A DNA stretch of 64,000 nucleotides from Longimicrobiales bacterium (lineage in GTDB: Bacteria; Gemmatimonadota; Gemmatimonadetes; Longimicrobiales; Gaopeijiaceae): positions 3,826,001 to 3,890,000 of the forward strand of contig OX639991.1 of the NCBI GenBank assembly GCA_951828585.1, in the 5' to 3' direction. Shown in pieces: positions 9,399-18,623 of this stretch. The notes below the pieces were generated by a model. The model saw nothing but the letters and a program-made list of their open reading frames with translations. It ran no database searches and was not told the origin of the DNA. Made by a program: the position numbers and the translations under genes. Every line of letters begins with the position of its first letter. The stretch's first letter is position 1.

Positions 9399-12300
9399 CT
9401 ATGCGGCAGCACCTCCACCGCGCTCCGACCCCGCCGTTCCTCCCACCGGCACCCCCTGCACCACATCGGGCATCCCGCGCGTAAACAGCAGGTACAGCGC
9501 CGGCGTGACCGTCAGCACCAGGAAGGTGGACGCCGTCAGTCCCCCGATCAGCGTATACGCGAGCGCGTTCCAGATGTTCGCGTTCGCCGACGGGCTGAAG
9601 AGCACCAGGGGCAGCAGCGCCCCGATGGTCGTGATCGAGGTCATGAGGATCGGGCGTACCCGTTCCATGGTGCCCCTGAGGATCGACGGTTTCAGGCCCA
9701 GTCCGTGTTCCCGCCGCACCCGGTTGATGTGATCGACCAGGAGAATGGCGGCGTTGACAACGATCCCTCCCATCATGATCACGCCGATGTACGCCTCGCG
9801 GGTGAAGTTGGCCCCGGTGTAGAAGAAGATCATGAAGACCCCGATCAGCGCCATCGGCACCGTGAGCAGCACGCAGAGCGGGAGACGCACCGATTCGAAG
9901 AGCGCCGACGTAACCATGAAGACGAGGAAGATCGCCACCCCCAGCACCATCAGGATCTGGTTCTGGTCCTCACGGCCCCAGGAATAGCCTCCCGCCTTCT
10001 CGACCCGGTAGCCCGGCGGCACGTCGGTCGCTTCGACGAAGCTGGTGTGCACCAGGTCCCCCAACTTGTACGGCCCGCGGAACTCGTAACTCACCCGCCG
10101 CCGGTACTGCTGGTCCTCCCGCATGATTCTGGAGAGCAGATTGCGCTCCTCGATGGTGATGAGCTCTCCCAGGCGGATCGGGTCCCCCGTCGGGGTCAGA
10201 ACCAGTGTCTTCTTCAGCTCGTGCAGGTCTGTCTCCCGGTAGCCTTCGATCTTCACCTCGTAGCGGATCTCGTCGCCCCCCATCTTGATCGTGGCCCCGT
10301 CGACCTGCCCTCGCACCGCGTCGTTGATCTGACGGGCCAGATGGGACACCGGAATCCCGTGCTGCGCCGCGACATCGCGGTTGATGACCACCGCGAACTC
10401 GGTGGCACGGTCGCTGCCGTACCTGAAGTCCGAGTTGGTATCCACGTCCCTGATGCGCGCCTGCCGCCGGAGTCGGGCTCCGAGGACCTCGGCGATGTCC
10501 CGCACCTTCTCGTAGTTGTATCCGAAGATATCGATGTGGTAGTTCCCTCCCCCACCCCCCCCGCCGCCGTAGAAGGACGGGCCGTATCCGTAGACCCGCA
10601 CCTCGGCGCGCGCGAATCCGAGCGAGTACGCGAAGAGCTGCTCCTTGATGCGCACCGGCACGTCTGTGTGTTCAAGCTCCCGCGGGAAGCCGACCCGGGT
10701 GCTGCTCCGGGTGGGCTCCACGGTGGTCTCGAAAGACTTTATCTCTGGCATCTGGAGGAGCCGCTCCTCGAAGAACTTGGTGAGATCGTTGGTGCGGTCG
10801 ATGTCGGAGCCCCGGGGAAGCCGGATGATGACGTCGATGTACGTGGACTGGCCTCCGCCCCAACCGCTCCAGATCCGTCCTCGGGCCACGTTCTGGTCGA
10901 AGAGGTACCAGGAACCCGCCAGCAGCAACACCGGAATGGCCACCGTCACCCACGGCCATTTGAGGGTGCGGGTCACAAGCCCCCGGTAGAAGCGCTGGTA
11001 GGCGGCTTCGCGGGGGGGGCTGCCATCCAGCGTTGCCGGATCCCGCCGGGGAAGCAGTTTCCCGACCAGCGCGGGGATGAAGGTAAAGGCCACCAGGACC
11101 GATCCGATGACGCTGAGGACGATCATGACCGCCATCGGCAGGTAGTAAACTCGCTGCTCGCCGGACAGGTAGAGGAACGGCGCGTATACGATCAAGGTGG
11201 TGAGCGTGGCCGCCATGATCGGAAGCACCACATGCCTCGCTCCCTCGATGATGGCGTCCTTGCGCGAGTGCCCCGCCTGCCATCGCCTGTAGATGTTCTC
11301 GAGCACCACGATGGAGTTGTCGACGTAGAGCCCGAACCCCGCCGCCAGCCCCATCAGCGTGAGCTGGTTCAGGGTGTACCCGGCGAAGTAGATGACGTTG
11401 ATGGCGATGAGGACGGAGAAGAAGATCGTCGCGAAGACCACCAGCGAGGCCCGAAACGAGAGGAAGAGGAAGAGCACGGCGAAGACGACGAGCATCGCGA
11501 CGACCGCGCGGCGCTTCTGGTCGTCCATCTGGCGCCGGATCTCCGCGCTCTCGTCCCGGTCGAGGATGAAGCGCGTGTTGGGCGGATTGCGGAGCTCCAC
11601 CTGCTTCATCCGCTCCTTGACCCGGTCGGCCACCTCGACCGAGTTGCTGCCCATCTCCTTCTGGATGTGCAGCCGCACTGCCGGCCGGGCGTCGATCCGA
11701 TAGAAACTCCGCGCGTCCTCCCAGGTGTGACGCACCACCGAGATGTCCGAGATGCGCACGATGCGTCCACCGTCCGATTTGATGATGGCCTCGCGTACGT
11801 CCCGGGCCGAAGCGGGACGGTTCCGGATCGTCACCGTCCACTGCTGTTCGCCCTCGCGGATCGCGCCGGCTTCGCCCACGAGATCCAGGGAACCCAGTTT
11901 GGATCGCACGTCGCCCGATGACACCCCTAGCGCCGCCATCACCTCCTTGTCCAACTCAACCTCGAGGATCCTGAGCCTCCCTCCCTGCGCCTGGACCTTG
12001 CCCACCCCCATCACCTGGTTGAATTCCGGCACCACGACCTCGTCGAGGTGCTCGCGCAGCGATTCGAGGGTACGCGGCCCGGTGAAGGTGTAGGACAGAA
12101 GTGCCGTGTACCGCTCACGGCGGATTTCCTCCGGCTCGTACTGGGATACCGTGACACTGACCCCGTCGGGCAGCACGTTCTCCTCCAGGTTGGCCAGACG
12201 CTCGGCCAGATCCAGGCGGGCAAAGTCCATGTCCGTGTCGCGATTGAACTGAACAGTGATCCCCGCGAATCCCTCCTGGGACTGCGATTCCACCTTCTCC

Positions 12301-12524
12301 ACGCCCGCGACAAGCTGGATCTCCGCCTCCACCGGCGCGGTCAGAAACGCTTCCACCGTCTCGGGAGATGCGCTCGACCAGCTGCCCGAGACCGTCAGGC
12401 GAGGCAGCTGCGCACTGGGCATGAGTTCGATCGGTACGTTCTGCCACGCCCGCAGGCCCAGGAACGCGAGGGCGAAGTACGCCATCGCGACGGCCACCGG
12501 GCGGCCCGCACTCAGCTTGATCAT
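9399..12524 (-). CDS. RND efflux permease B (AcrB/MexB superfamily)
   Basis: 1041-aa inner-membrane proton-driven transporter. It begins MIKLSAGRPVAVAMAYFALAFLG (TM1); I chose ATG 12524 because it overlaps the stop of the preceding permease (ATGA) and starts exactly at TM1. Known family layout: 12 TM helices and two large periplasmic loops. The TM4 motif GFGLYVDNSIVVLENIYRR carries the expected proton-relay aspartate. The second loop contains a run of eight glycines encoded by a G-rich tract around 10545-10570. It differs clearly from the other permease, so the pump is probably a heterotrimer like MdtBC. Substrate unknown. Confidence 0.93.
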   Translation of the reverse strand: MIKLSAGRPVAVAMAYFALAFLGLRAWQNVPIELMPSAQLPRLTVSGSWSSASPETVEAFLTAPVEAEIQLVAGVEKVESQSQEGFAGITVQFNRDTDMDFARLDLAERLANLEENVLPDGVSVTVSQYEPEEIRRERYTALLSYTFTGPRTLESLREHLDEVVVPEFNQVMGVGKVQAQGGRLRILEVELDKEVMAALGVSSGDVRSKLGSLDLVGEAGAIREGEQQWTVTIRNRPASARDVREAIIKSDGGRIVRISDISVVRHTWEDARSFYRIDARPAVRLHIQKEMGSNSVEVADRVKERMKQVELRNPPNTRFILDRDESAEIRRQMDDQKRRAVVAMLVVFAVLFLFLSFRASLVVFATIFFSVLIAINVIYFAGYTLNQLTLMGLAAGFGLYVDNSIVVLENIYRRWQAGHSRKDAIIEGARHVVLPIMAATLTTLIVYAPFLYLSGEQRVYYLPMAVMIVLSVIGSVLVAFTFIPALVGKLLPRRDPATLDGSPPREAAYQRFYRGLVTRTLKWPWVTVAIPVLLLAGSWYLFDQNVARGRIWSGWGGGQSTYIDVIIRLPRGSDIDRTNDLTKFFEERLLQMPEIKSFETTVEPTRSSTRVGFPRELEHTDVPVRIKEQLFAYSLGFARAEVRVYGYGPSFYGGGGGGGGNYHIDIFGYNYEKVRDIAEVLGARLRRQARIRDVDTNSDFRYGSDRATEFAVVINRDVAAQHGIPVSHLARQINDAVRGQVDGATIKMGGDEIRYEVKIEGYRETDLHELKKTLVLTPTGDPIRLGELITIEERNLLSRIMREDQQYRRRVSYEFRGPYKLGDLVHTSFVEATDVPPGYRVEKAGGYSWGREDQNQILMVLGVAIFLVFMVTSALFESVRLPLCVLLTVPMALIGVFMIFFYTGANFTREAYIGVIMMGGIVVNAAILLVDHINRVRREHGLGLKPSILRGTMERVRPILMTSITTIGALLPLVLFSPSANANIWNALAYTLIGGLTASTFLVLTVTPALYLLFTRGMPDVVQGVPVGGTAGSERGGGAAA

Positions 12525-15500
12525 GAGGTCGCTCCTCCCCGGACCGCGACGCCTGCCTCGGGCGTCCGGCCACTGCGTTTTCTCCACCCCGTCCGCACCT
12601 CCTCCACCAACGAATAGACCACCGGCACCACAATCAGCGTAAGGGCCGTGGCCACAATAAGCCCGCCGATCACCGAAATCGCCATCGGCGCCCGCAGGTC
12701 CGCCCCCCGTCCGAGCCCCAACGCCATCGGCAGGAGACCCAGCACCGTGGTGACGGTCGTCATGATGATCGGCCTGAGGCGCACTTCGCCGGCTTCCATG
12801 ATCGCGTCGCGCAGAGCCTTGCCACGCGCACGCGCCTGGTTGATGAAGTCCACCTTGACGATGGAGTCGTTGACCACAATGCCAACCAGAATCACGATCC
12901 CGATCAGGCTCATCGTGTTGAGTCCCTGTCCCGTCAGCGCGAGCGCAAGCACGGCCCCGACCAGCGCCAGAGGCACCGCCATGAGGATCGTGAAGGGATG
13001 CACGAACGACTCGAACTGCGCCGCCAGGATCATGTAGACCAGGAGGAGCGCCAGCCCGAAGGCGAAGGCCAGGTCGCGGAAGGATCTCTGCATCTCTTCG
13101 TTCTCGCCGCCGACGTCCCACCGCACATCCATGGGAACCGGCAACTCCCGCATAACCCCCTGGATGGCCGCGATGGCCCCGTCCAGACCGCCCGACGCGA
13201 CATCCGCGTAGACCGTCACCACGCGGCCCTGGTCCTCGCGCCGGATCTCGGCCGGGCCCAGGGTCTCACGAATCGTGACCAGCTCGCGGAGCGGGATTCC
13301 CTGCACGCTCAGCTCGTCCAGCGTCGCGGCGCTGTAGCGCATGTTGTCCGGCAGCCGGACCATGACCGCGATCTTGCGGTCGAAGTCCACGAATTCGGTC
13401 GCCAGGTCTCCCCTCATGGCCCCCTCGATGGTGTTCGCAACCGTCCGCGGATCAACGTTGTAGTTGGCGGCGGCCTCGCGATCGACCGACACCTGGAACT
13501 GCGGCTGCCCCCGCTCGGTTCCGACGCGCACGTTGCGGATCTCCGGAAGGGTCGAGAGACGGGTTCGCACCTCTTCGGCGAAGGGGAAGGTCCGGTCCAT
13601 GTCCTCGCCGCGCACGCGCACGGCAATGTCCGCCTCGCCGCCGCCCAGAATCTGTCCGAGCGCTGTGGCCTGGCCGGTCTCGAAGGCGATGGCGCCCGCG
13701 GGGAACCTCTCCTCAATGCTCCGCATCCGCCCGACCACATCCTCGGTAACCGCGCCGTCGTTCAGCCGTACCTGCACCGAGGCCGTGTTCAGCCCCCGCG
13801 CCTGGCCCTCGTCTCCCCTGGCCTTCACCTCACGGCCGATGTGGGAAAAGATGGCCAATACATCGGGATCCTCTACGAGGCTCTCTTCCAGGACCGCCAC
13901 CTCGTCGGCGGTGATCTGCAGCTGGGTGCCCTCGGCGAGTTCCAGGCGTACATCGAAGGCGCCCTGGTCCACATCCGGAAGAAGATCGCGGTCCAGGGAG
14001 TAGTAGGCCAGGAGCACGCAGCCCCCGAGCGCCCCACCCGCGACCACCAGTACCGTTCCGCGACGGTTCAGGGAGTGGGCCAGCACTCCGTGATACCAGG
14101 CGGCAAAGACGTTGAAGACCCGGTCGAAGACGTTGAAGAAGGGTCTGAAGACGACCGACAGGATCTTCCCGGCGAGCTCCAGCCCGAAACGGATCCCTTC
14201 GCCGCACAGGGACCAGAGTCCCCCGATGAGCCGGAACGGCAGCAGCAGGATCCACCGAATGCCCCGGCCCACCCGAAACAGGAAGTTCCGCGGCGGCGGG
14301 GGGGGCAGCGCGGGAGCGGCGGGCTCGGGCACCCTGTCTCCGCCACCGCCGAAGTGCGCGGCCATGGAGGGGAGGAGCGTAACCGCCACCATCAGGCTGC
14401 AGAGGAGCGAGAACGCCACCGCCAGCGAGAGCGCGCCGAAGAGTTCGCCCGCAACGCCCTCCACGTAGATGATCGGGCCGAAGACCGAGATCGTCGTCAG
14501 CGTCGAGGCGGTGATCGCTCCCTGCACCTCTTCCGCGCCCTTGGCCGCGGCCTGGAGCATGCCCATGCCCGCCTGCCGGTGCCGGAAGATGTTCTCGAGC
14601 ACAATGATCGAGTTGTCCACGAGCATTCCCACACCCAGCGCCAGTCCCCCCAGGCTCATGATGTTGAGCGAGACCCCGAAGGCGTCCATGAGGGCGAAGG
14701 TGCCGATCACCGAGATGGGGATCGCCAGCGCGATCGCCACCGGATAGCGCGGGTCGCGCAAGAAGAGGAACAGCACCATGAAGGCCAGGATCCCCCCAAA
14801 GACCAGGGCCTGCACCACGTTGCTGATCGACTCGTCGATGAAGGCGGCCTGGTTGTAGGGGATCTCGGCGTTGAACTTGGGCCACTGGTCCTTGAGCAGT
14901 CCGAGCGTTTCCTGCACCTGCTCGGATACCTCCACCGTGTTGGCACCGGACTCCTTGAAAACGAGTAGCCCCACCGATTCCGACCCGTTGTAGCGAGCGA
15001 TCTCCTCCCGCTCCTTGAAGCCGTCCACCACGGTCGCGATGTCCGCGACGCGGATCTGCCGGAACGCCGGCTCGTCATCGCCATCCTGCTGGTTGCGTCC
15101 TCCGCCACCCATATCCTGTCCCGCCACGACCACATCCCTGATCTGGTCGACGGTCTGGAATTCACCCAGCGTGCGCAGGGGATACCGGTATCGTCCCCGC
15201 AGAATCGTGCCGCCCCGGGCGGAGTAGTTGGCCTGGCGGATCGCGCCCGACACCTGGTCCAGGGTGAGTCCGTTGGCCTCGATCCTTTCCTGTTCCACAT
15301 TGACCTGGATCTGGCGGTCGAGCCCTCCGGTTACGGCCGCCTGGGCCACTCCGTCGAGCTGCTCCAGCCGGCGGCGGAAGATGCGCTCGGCGACGTCCTT
15401 GTTGTGGACCAGGCTGCCGCCTCCCGAGATCGACACCGTCAGGATCGGCTCGGACTGGGGGTCGACGCGCAGGATGGTGGGGCGCTCCGCGGTCTCGGGG

Positions 15501-15856
15501 AACCCGGTGCGTATTTCGTCCAGCTTCTCGCGCACGTTGAGCGCGGCGAAGTCCATGTCCGTTCCCCACGCGAAGCGCAGGGTCACCAGGCTCACACCGT
15601 CCTGCGACACCGAGGTGACCTTCTCCACTCCCGGCACCGAGGCCCCCTGCTGCTCGATGCGCTCGGTGATCAGCCGCTCGACTTCGCGGGGAGCCACATT
15701 CTGATACGTGGTGTAGATGACCAGCCGCGGGAAGCTCACATCGGGGAGGAGGTCGATGGGCAGCCGTGTGAAGGAAATCACGCCGAGCAGCACCACCGCC
15801 AGGACCATCATGGCGACGGCGACCGGGCGCCGCGTCGAGGTTCCGGGAATGGACAT
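12521..15856 (-). CDS. RND efflux permease A (AcrB/MexB superfamily)
   Basis: 1111-aa RND transporter starting MSIPGTSTRRPVAVAMMVLAVVLLG. The family signatures are SFPRLVIYTTYQNVAPREVERLITERIEQ, split over the first loop, and the TM4 motif GVGMLVDNSIIVLENIFRHRQ with the conserved aspartate. The C-terminal half has LMAVPLALVGAVLALALTGQ and the matching GIVVNDSIVKVDFINQAR. It carries an extra cytoplasmic segment of about 60 residues with an amphipathic, proline-rich start (around residue 510), which explains the length above the usual 1030-1050. It is the third gene of the HlyD-TolC-RND-RND run. Confidence 0.94.
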   Translation of the reverse strand: MSIPGTSTRRPVAVAMMVLAVVLLGVISFTRLPIDLLPDVSFPRLVIYTTYQNVAPREVERLITERIEQQGASVPGVEKVTSVSQDGVSLVTLRFAWGTDMDFAALNVREKLDEIRTGFPETAERPTILRVDPQSEPILTVSISGGGSLVHNKDVAERIFRRRLEQLDGVAQAAVTGGLDRQIQVNVEQERIEANGLTLDQVSGAIRQANYSARGGTILRGRYRYPLRTLGEFQTVDQIRDVVVAGQDMGGGGRNQQDGDDEPAFRQIRVADIATVVDGFKEREEIARYNGSESVGLLVFKESGANTVEVSEQVQETLGLLKDQWPKFNAEIPYNQAAFIDESISNVVQALVFGGILAFMVLFLFLRDPRYPVAIALAIPISVIGTFALMDAFGVSLNIMSLGGLALGVGMLVDNSIIVLENIFRHRQAGMGMLQAAAKGAEEVQGAITASTLTTISVFGPIIYVEGVAGELFGALSLAVAFSLLCSLMVAVTLLPSMAAHFGGGGDRVPEPAAPALPPPPPRNFLFRVGRGIRWILLLPFRLIGGLWSLCGEGIRFGLELAGKILSVVFRPFFNVFDRVFNVFAAWYHGVLAHSLNRRGTVLVVAGGALGGCVLLAYYSLDRDLLPDVDQGAFDVRLELAEGTQLQITADEVAVLEESLVEDPDVLAIFSHIGREVKARGDEGQARGLNTASVQVRLNDGAVTEDVVGRMRSIEERFPAGAIAFETGQATALGQILGGGEADIAVRVRGEDMDRTFPFAEEVRTRLSTLPEIRNVRVGTERGQPQFQVSVDREAAANYNVDPRTVANTIEGAMRGDLATEFVDFDRKIAVMVRLPDNMRYSAATLDELSVQGIPLRELVTIRETLGPAEIRREDQGRVVTVYADVASGGLDGAIAAIQGVMRELPVPMDVRWDVGGENEEMQRSFRDLAFAFGLALLLVYMILAAQFESFVHPFTILMAVPLALVGAVLALALTGQGLNTMSLIGIVILVGIVVNDSIVKVDFINQARARGKALRDAIMEAGEVRLRPIIMTTVTTVLGLLPMALGLGRGADLRAPMAISVIGGLIVATALTLIVVPVVYSLVEEVRTGWRKRSGRTPEAGVAVRGGATS

Positions 15857-15860
15857 GGGG

Positions 15861-17297
15861 TCAGTTCCCTTCGGTGGGGAGGTCGATTCCGGCTTCCTGG
15901 GCGACGATGCCGAGTTCCTCGTAGAGGGTCAGCAGGGCCGTGGCGAAGGTGAAGCGCTGGCTCACCTCGTCGCGGCGCGCGTTCGCTTCGTCGCGAATCG
16001 CCGTTCTCAGCTCTCCGATGCCCTTGGTTGCGAGCCGGTACTCCTCCCGCACGATGCCCAGAAGCTCGCTGGCCACCTCGCGCGCCCTCTCCCGTTGGCG
16101 CACATTCTGCCAGGCGGTCTCCAGGTCCAGGTACTTCGACCTGATCGACTCCTCGATTCGGAGCGTGGTCTGCTGAAACGTCATTTCGGAATTACGAAAC
16201 GACATGGTCGCCGACGCGACCTGGTAGGACTTCTGGAAGCCATCGAAGATTGGCAGGACGTTTTCGAGTGGAATACTGATACCCAGGCTGACATTCCCGT
16301 TAATCTCGATATTGTCGAATTCCCATCCGAACAATTCAGCGTATTCCTCGCCGAAGGCTCGGCTGCGCAGGTCCGTAGACACCGTCACCCGAGGCAGTTG
16401 CCAGGCCTTCGCGGAATTCAGGGCCGCCCGCTGGACCGCCAGGTCCGAACCGGCTGAGACAACCGCGGGACTTTCCCGGCTGGCGCGGGCGACCAACTCT
16501 GCCAGGTCCAGCACAGACGGGTCAAAGGGTGCGGGTGGCTCCCGATCGATCGCCACGATTCCGAGTTCCGGGTCGCCGATTGCCGTCCGCAGGGCGAGCA
16601 ACGCCTTGTCCAGATTGCCCTGTGCGGTCCTCACGGCAATACGCTGGTTCTCCACCGCGAGTTCGGCACTCAGAAGGTTCGAGCGCGAGACGGCCAGGAG
16701 TTCAAAACGCCTTTCTTCTTCTCCAAGCTCCTGTCGGCGATCGGCAAGCAGGGCCTCTTCGACTTCCAACTGGGCCTGCACATTCTGTGCATCCAGATAG
16801 AGACGCTGAACCGCCGCCAGGGCGGAATTAAGTTGTTGCTCGGCACCGATCCTGCTTTGGCGCGCCGCCGCCTGGGTTTGCCTGAACTGGTAATAGCGCA
16901 GACCCGGGTCAAGAGTAAGGCTCACGTTGGCGCCCTGGCTGTAACTCGAACTCGTGACAGTCCTGACGTCTGCGACCTCGACGGGATTCCCTTCGAAGTC
17001 CGTGTAAAACGGTACGCGTCGGAGGCCCAATCCCGTCCCGTAGGAAAGGCCGATGGTGGGCATGAGGTTGGCCCACCACTGCTGTCGCGGGTGCCCATCG
17101 AGCTCAAGCCGGTTCAGCGCCTGACGATAGTCCGAGTTGAACTGCGACGCCCGCATCAGCGCGTCCTGAAGGGTCAGCTTCGTGACCCCCTCCCCCCCGC
17201 CCCTCTCCTGCGCCCCCAAACCCACCCCACCACCCAACCCCACCAGCACCGCCAGCCCCCCCACACCCCGCCTCAACCACACCTTTCCGCACCTCAT
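15861..17297 (-). CDS. TolC-family outer membrane efflux protein
   Basis: 478 aa with a signal peptide (hydrophobic core about residues 13-28, ending LGAQE). Two OEP repeats with long alpha-helical hairpins are evident: LTLQDALMRASQFNSDYRQALNRLEL opens the first, and LAELVARASRESPAVVSAGSDLA opens the second. The helices end in coiled-coil segments such as EIANARRDEVSQRF-type sequence. It would form the trimeric exit duct for the RND pump. It starts ATG 4 bases inside the HlyD stop (ATGA) and ends 4 bases before permease A, so it is coupled on both sides. Confidence 0.93.
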   Translation of the reverse strand: MRCGKVWLRRGVGGLAVLVGLGGGVGLGAQERGGGEGVTKLTLQDALMRASQFNSDYRQALNRLELDGHPRQQWWANLMPTIGLSYGTGLGLRRVPFYTDFEGNPVEVADVRTVTSSSYSQGANVSLTLDPGLRYYQFRQTQAAARQSRIGAEQQLNSALAAVQRLYLDAQNVQAQLEVEEALLADRRQELGEEERRFELLAVSRSNLLSAELAVENQRIAVRTAQGNLDKALLALRTAIGDPELGIVAIDREPPAPFDPSVLDLAELVARASRESPAVVSAGSDLAVQRAALNSAKAWQLPRVTVSTDLRSRAFGEEYAELFGWEFDNIEINGNVSLGISIPLENVLPIFDGFQKSYQVASATMSFRNSEMTFQQTTLRIEESIRSKYLDLETAWQNVRQRERAREVASELLGIVREEYRLATKGIGELRTAIRDEANARRDEVSQRFTFATALLTLYEELGIVAQEAGIDLPTEGN

Positions 17298-18481
17298 CGT
17301 GTCGGCCTCCCTCCCGCGACCGCGAGATCTTCGACCACATTCACCGAAGCGTCGTGGATCAGAAACTGGTGGCCGTCCGTCAGCACGATCTCGCCGGCCT
17401 GCGGCCTGTCCGGGTATTCCGTGCTCGGCAGGAGTTCCACCAGCAGGTCGTTATTCATCCCGGGAATTACGTAGTGCCACTTGGCCCGGCCGTCCTCGAC
17501 CACGAAGCAGTAGGGACGCCCGTCGGTGGCCTCCAGGATCGCGGTGCGCGGCACCATGATCCGGTCCGGGAACTTCTGCGCCTCCAGATCGGCCTCCGCG
17601 TACATGCCGGGGAAGATCCGGCCGTCGGGGTTGTCGATGTGGACCGTCACGCGGGCCGTGTTGGTGGTCGCGTCCACGATCGGGTTGATCGTTTCGATCC
17701 GTCCCGTGAAGGGCCGGCCCGGGAACGGCGTGAACTCCACCGTGGCGGCGTGTCCTTCGTCGAGGTAGACGACCTCCGTGCCCAACACCGCCACCGTCAC
17801 CTTCATCGGGTCCATGTCGACGATTGTGGCAACCTCCTCGCCCTCGCCGAGATACTGCCCGCGAACCACTTTCAGGTCGGCGACGCGGCCCTCGAAGGGA
17901 GCGCGCACCGTGGTTTCCTCGAGGTCCCGGAGCGCACGCTGATGGGCAACCTCCATCCCGTCGAGATTCGCGCGCGCCCGTGCCAGCCGAGCCCTCTCAT
18001 TTCGCAGGACCGTGTCCGTGAGCTGGTCGTCGCCCAGGACGCTGACCTGATAGTCCGCATGGGCCTTGCGCAGATTCGCGACAGCCGCCGCCAACTCAAG
18101 CGCGTACTCGGCGGTGTCGACCTGCACCAGACGCTGGCCGGCCCGCACGATCTGGTTCTCCTGCACATACACCCTCGCCACGACTCCGGACGCCCTGGCC
18201 TTCAGCTGGGCCTCGCGGATCGGCTCCGCCCGCCCCTTGGCAGTCACCGAAATCCTGAGCGTGTCGTGCAACGTCTCGGCGCCCTCGACCGGGACCGGGA
18301 CTTCCGTGTTGAACTGCTGCTGGACCGATTGGACGACCGAGTCCGCCGCCGCGGAACGCTCCGGCGTCTCCTCCTCCGCTTCCTCTTCGGCGGGGTTCAG
18401 CCTCCACCAGATCCCGTAGCCCGCCCCCCCAATGAGGATCAGTACAACCAGCATTCCGAGTATGGACCGCGATCGCGCCAT
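17294..18481 (-). CDS. HlyD/AcrA-type periplasmic adaptor of the RND pump
   Basis: 395 aa. An N-terminal TM anchor (ILGMLVVLILIGGAGYGIWW, residues 7-26) is followed by an acidic linker. The lipoyl/hairpin part is ARASGVVARVYVQENQIVRAGQRLVQVD with its second half FEGRVADLKVVRGQYLGEGEEVA; beta-barrel and membrane-proximal domains follow (GRPFTGRIETINPIVD, FPGMYAEADLE). It links the inner-membrane permeases to the TolC-like duct. A strong ribosome site (aaggag) lies 8 bases before the ATG, the best in the operon, marking it as first gene. A 142-base gap to ispG probably holds the operon promoter. Confidence 0.94.
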   Translation of the reverse strand: MARSRSILGMLVVLILIGGAGYGIWWRLNPAEEEAEEETPERSAAADSVVQSVQQQFNTEVPVPVEGAETLHDTLRISVTAKGRAEPIREAQLKARASGVVARVYVQENQIVRAGQRLVQVDTAEYALELAAAVANLRKAHADYQVSVLGDDQLTDTVLRNERARLARARANLDGMEVAHQRALRDLEETTVRAPFEGRVADLKVVRGQYLGEGEEVATIVDMDPMKVTVAVLGTEVVYLDEGHAATVEFTPFPGRPFTGRIETINPIVDATTNTARVTVHIDNPDGRIFPGMYAEADLEAQKFPDRIMVPRTAILEATDGRPYCFVVEDGRAKWHYVIPGMNNDLLVELLPSTEYPDRPQAGEIVLTDGHQFLIHDASVNVVEDLAVAGGRPTR

Positions 18482-18599
18482 CTCACATCTCCTTGCCGTT
18501 TAAGTCGAATGGGGGAAGGTTCGGTGGCTTCCCCCAACATGCCATTGGACACTCCAGCCGCTGTTCGGGGTTGCCCCTCGGTTTCGACGACCGGGTTAC

Positions 18600-18619
18600 T
18601 AAGGGCATAGTTTGCCCTG
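18600..18619. terminator. Hairpin between ispG and the efflux operon
   Basis: AGGGCA and TGCCCT are a perfect 6-bp inverted repeat around a 5-base loop, a few bases past the ispG stop on the minus strand. No T-run follows, so it may be a weak terminator or an mRNA 3'-end stabiliser. Confidence 0.35.
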
Positions 18620-18623
18620 TCTT

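Noticed and set aside
9705-11921. 738-codon plus-strand frame opposite RND permease B
   Set aside because: Composition (Asp/His/Glu/Val-rich, no hydrophobic core) is typical of a reverse-complement shadow; the permease is certain.
12998-14968. 656-codon plus-strand frame opposite RND permease A
   Set aside because: Same shadow pattern; no recognisable domain or ribosome site.
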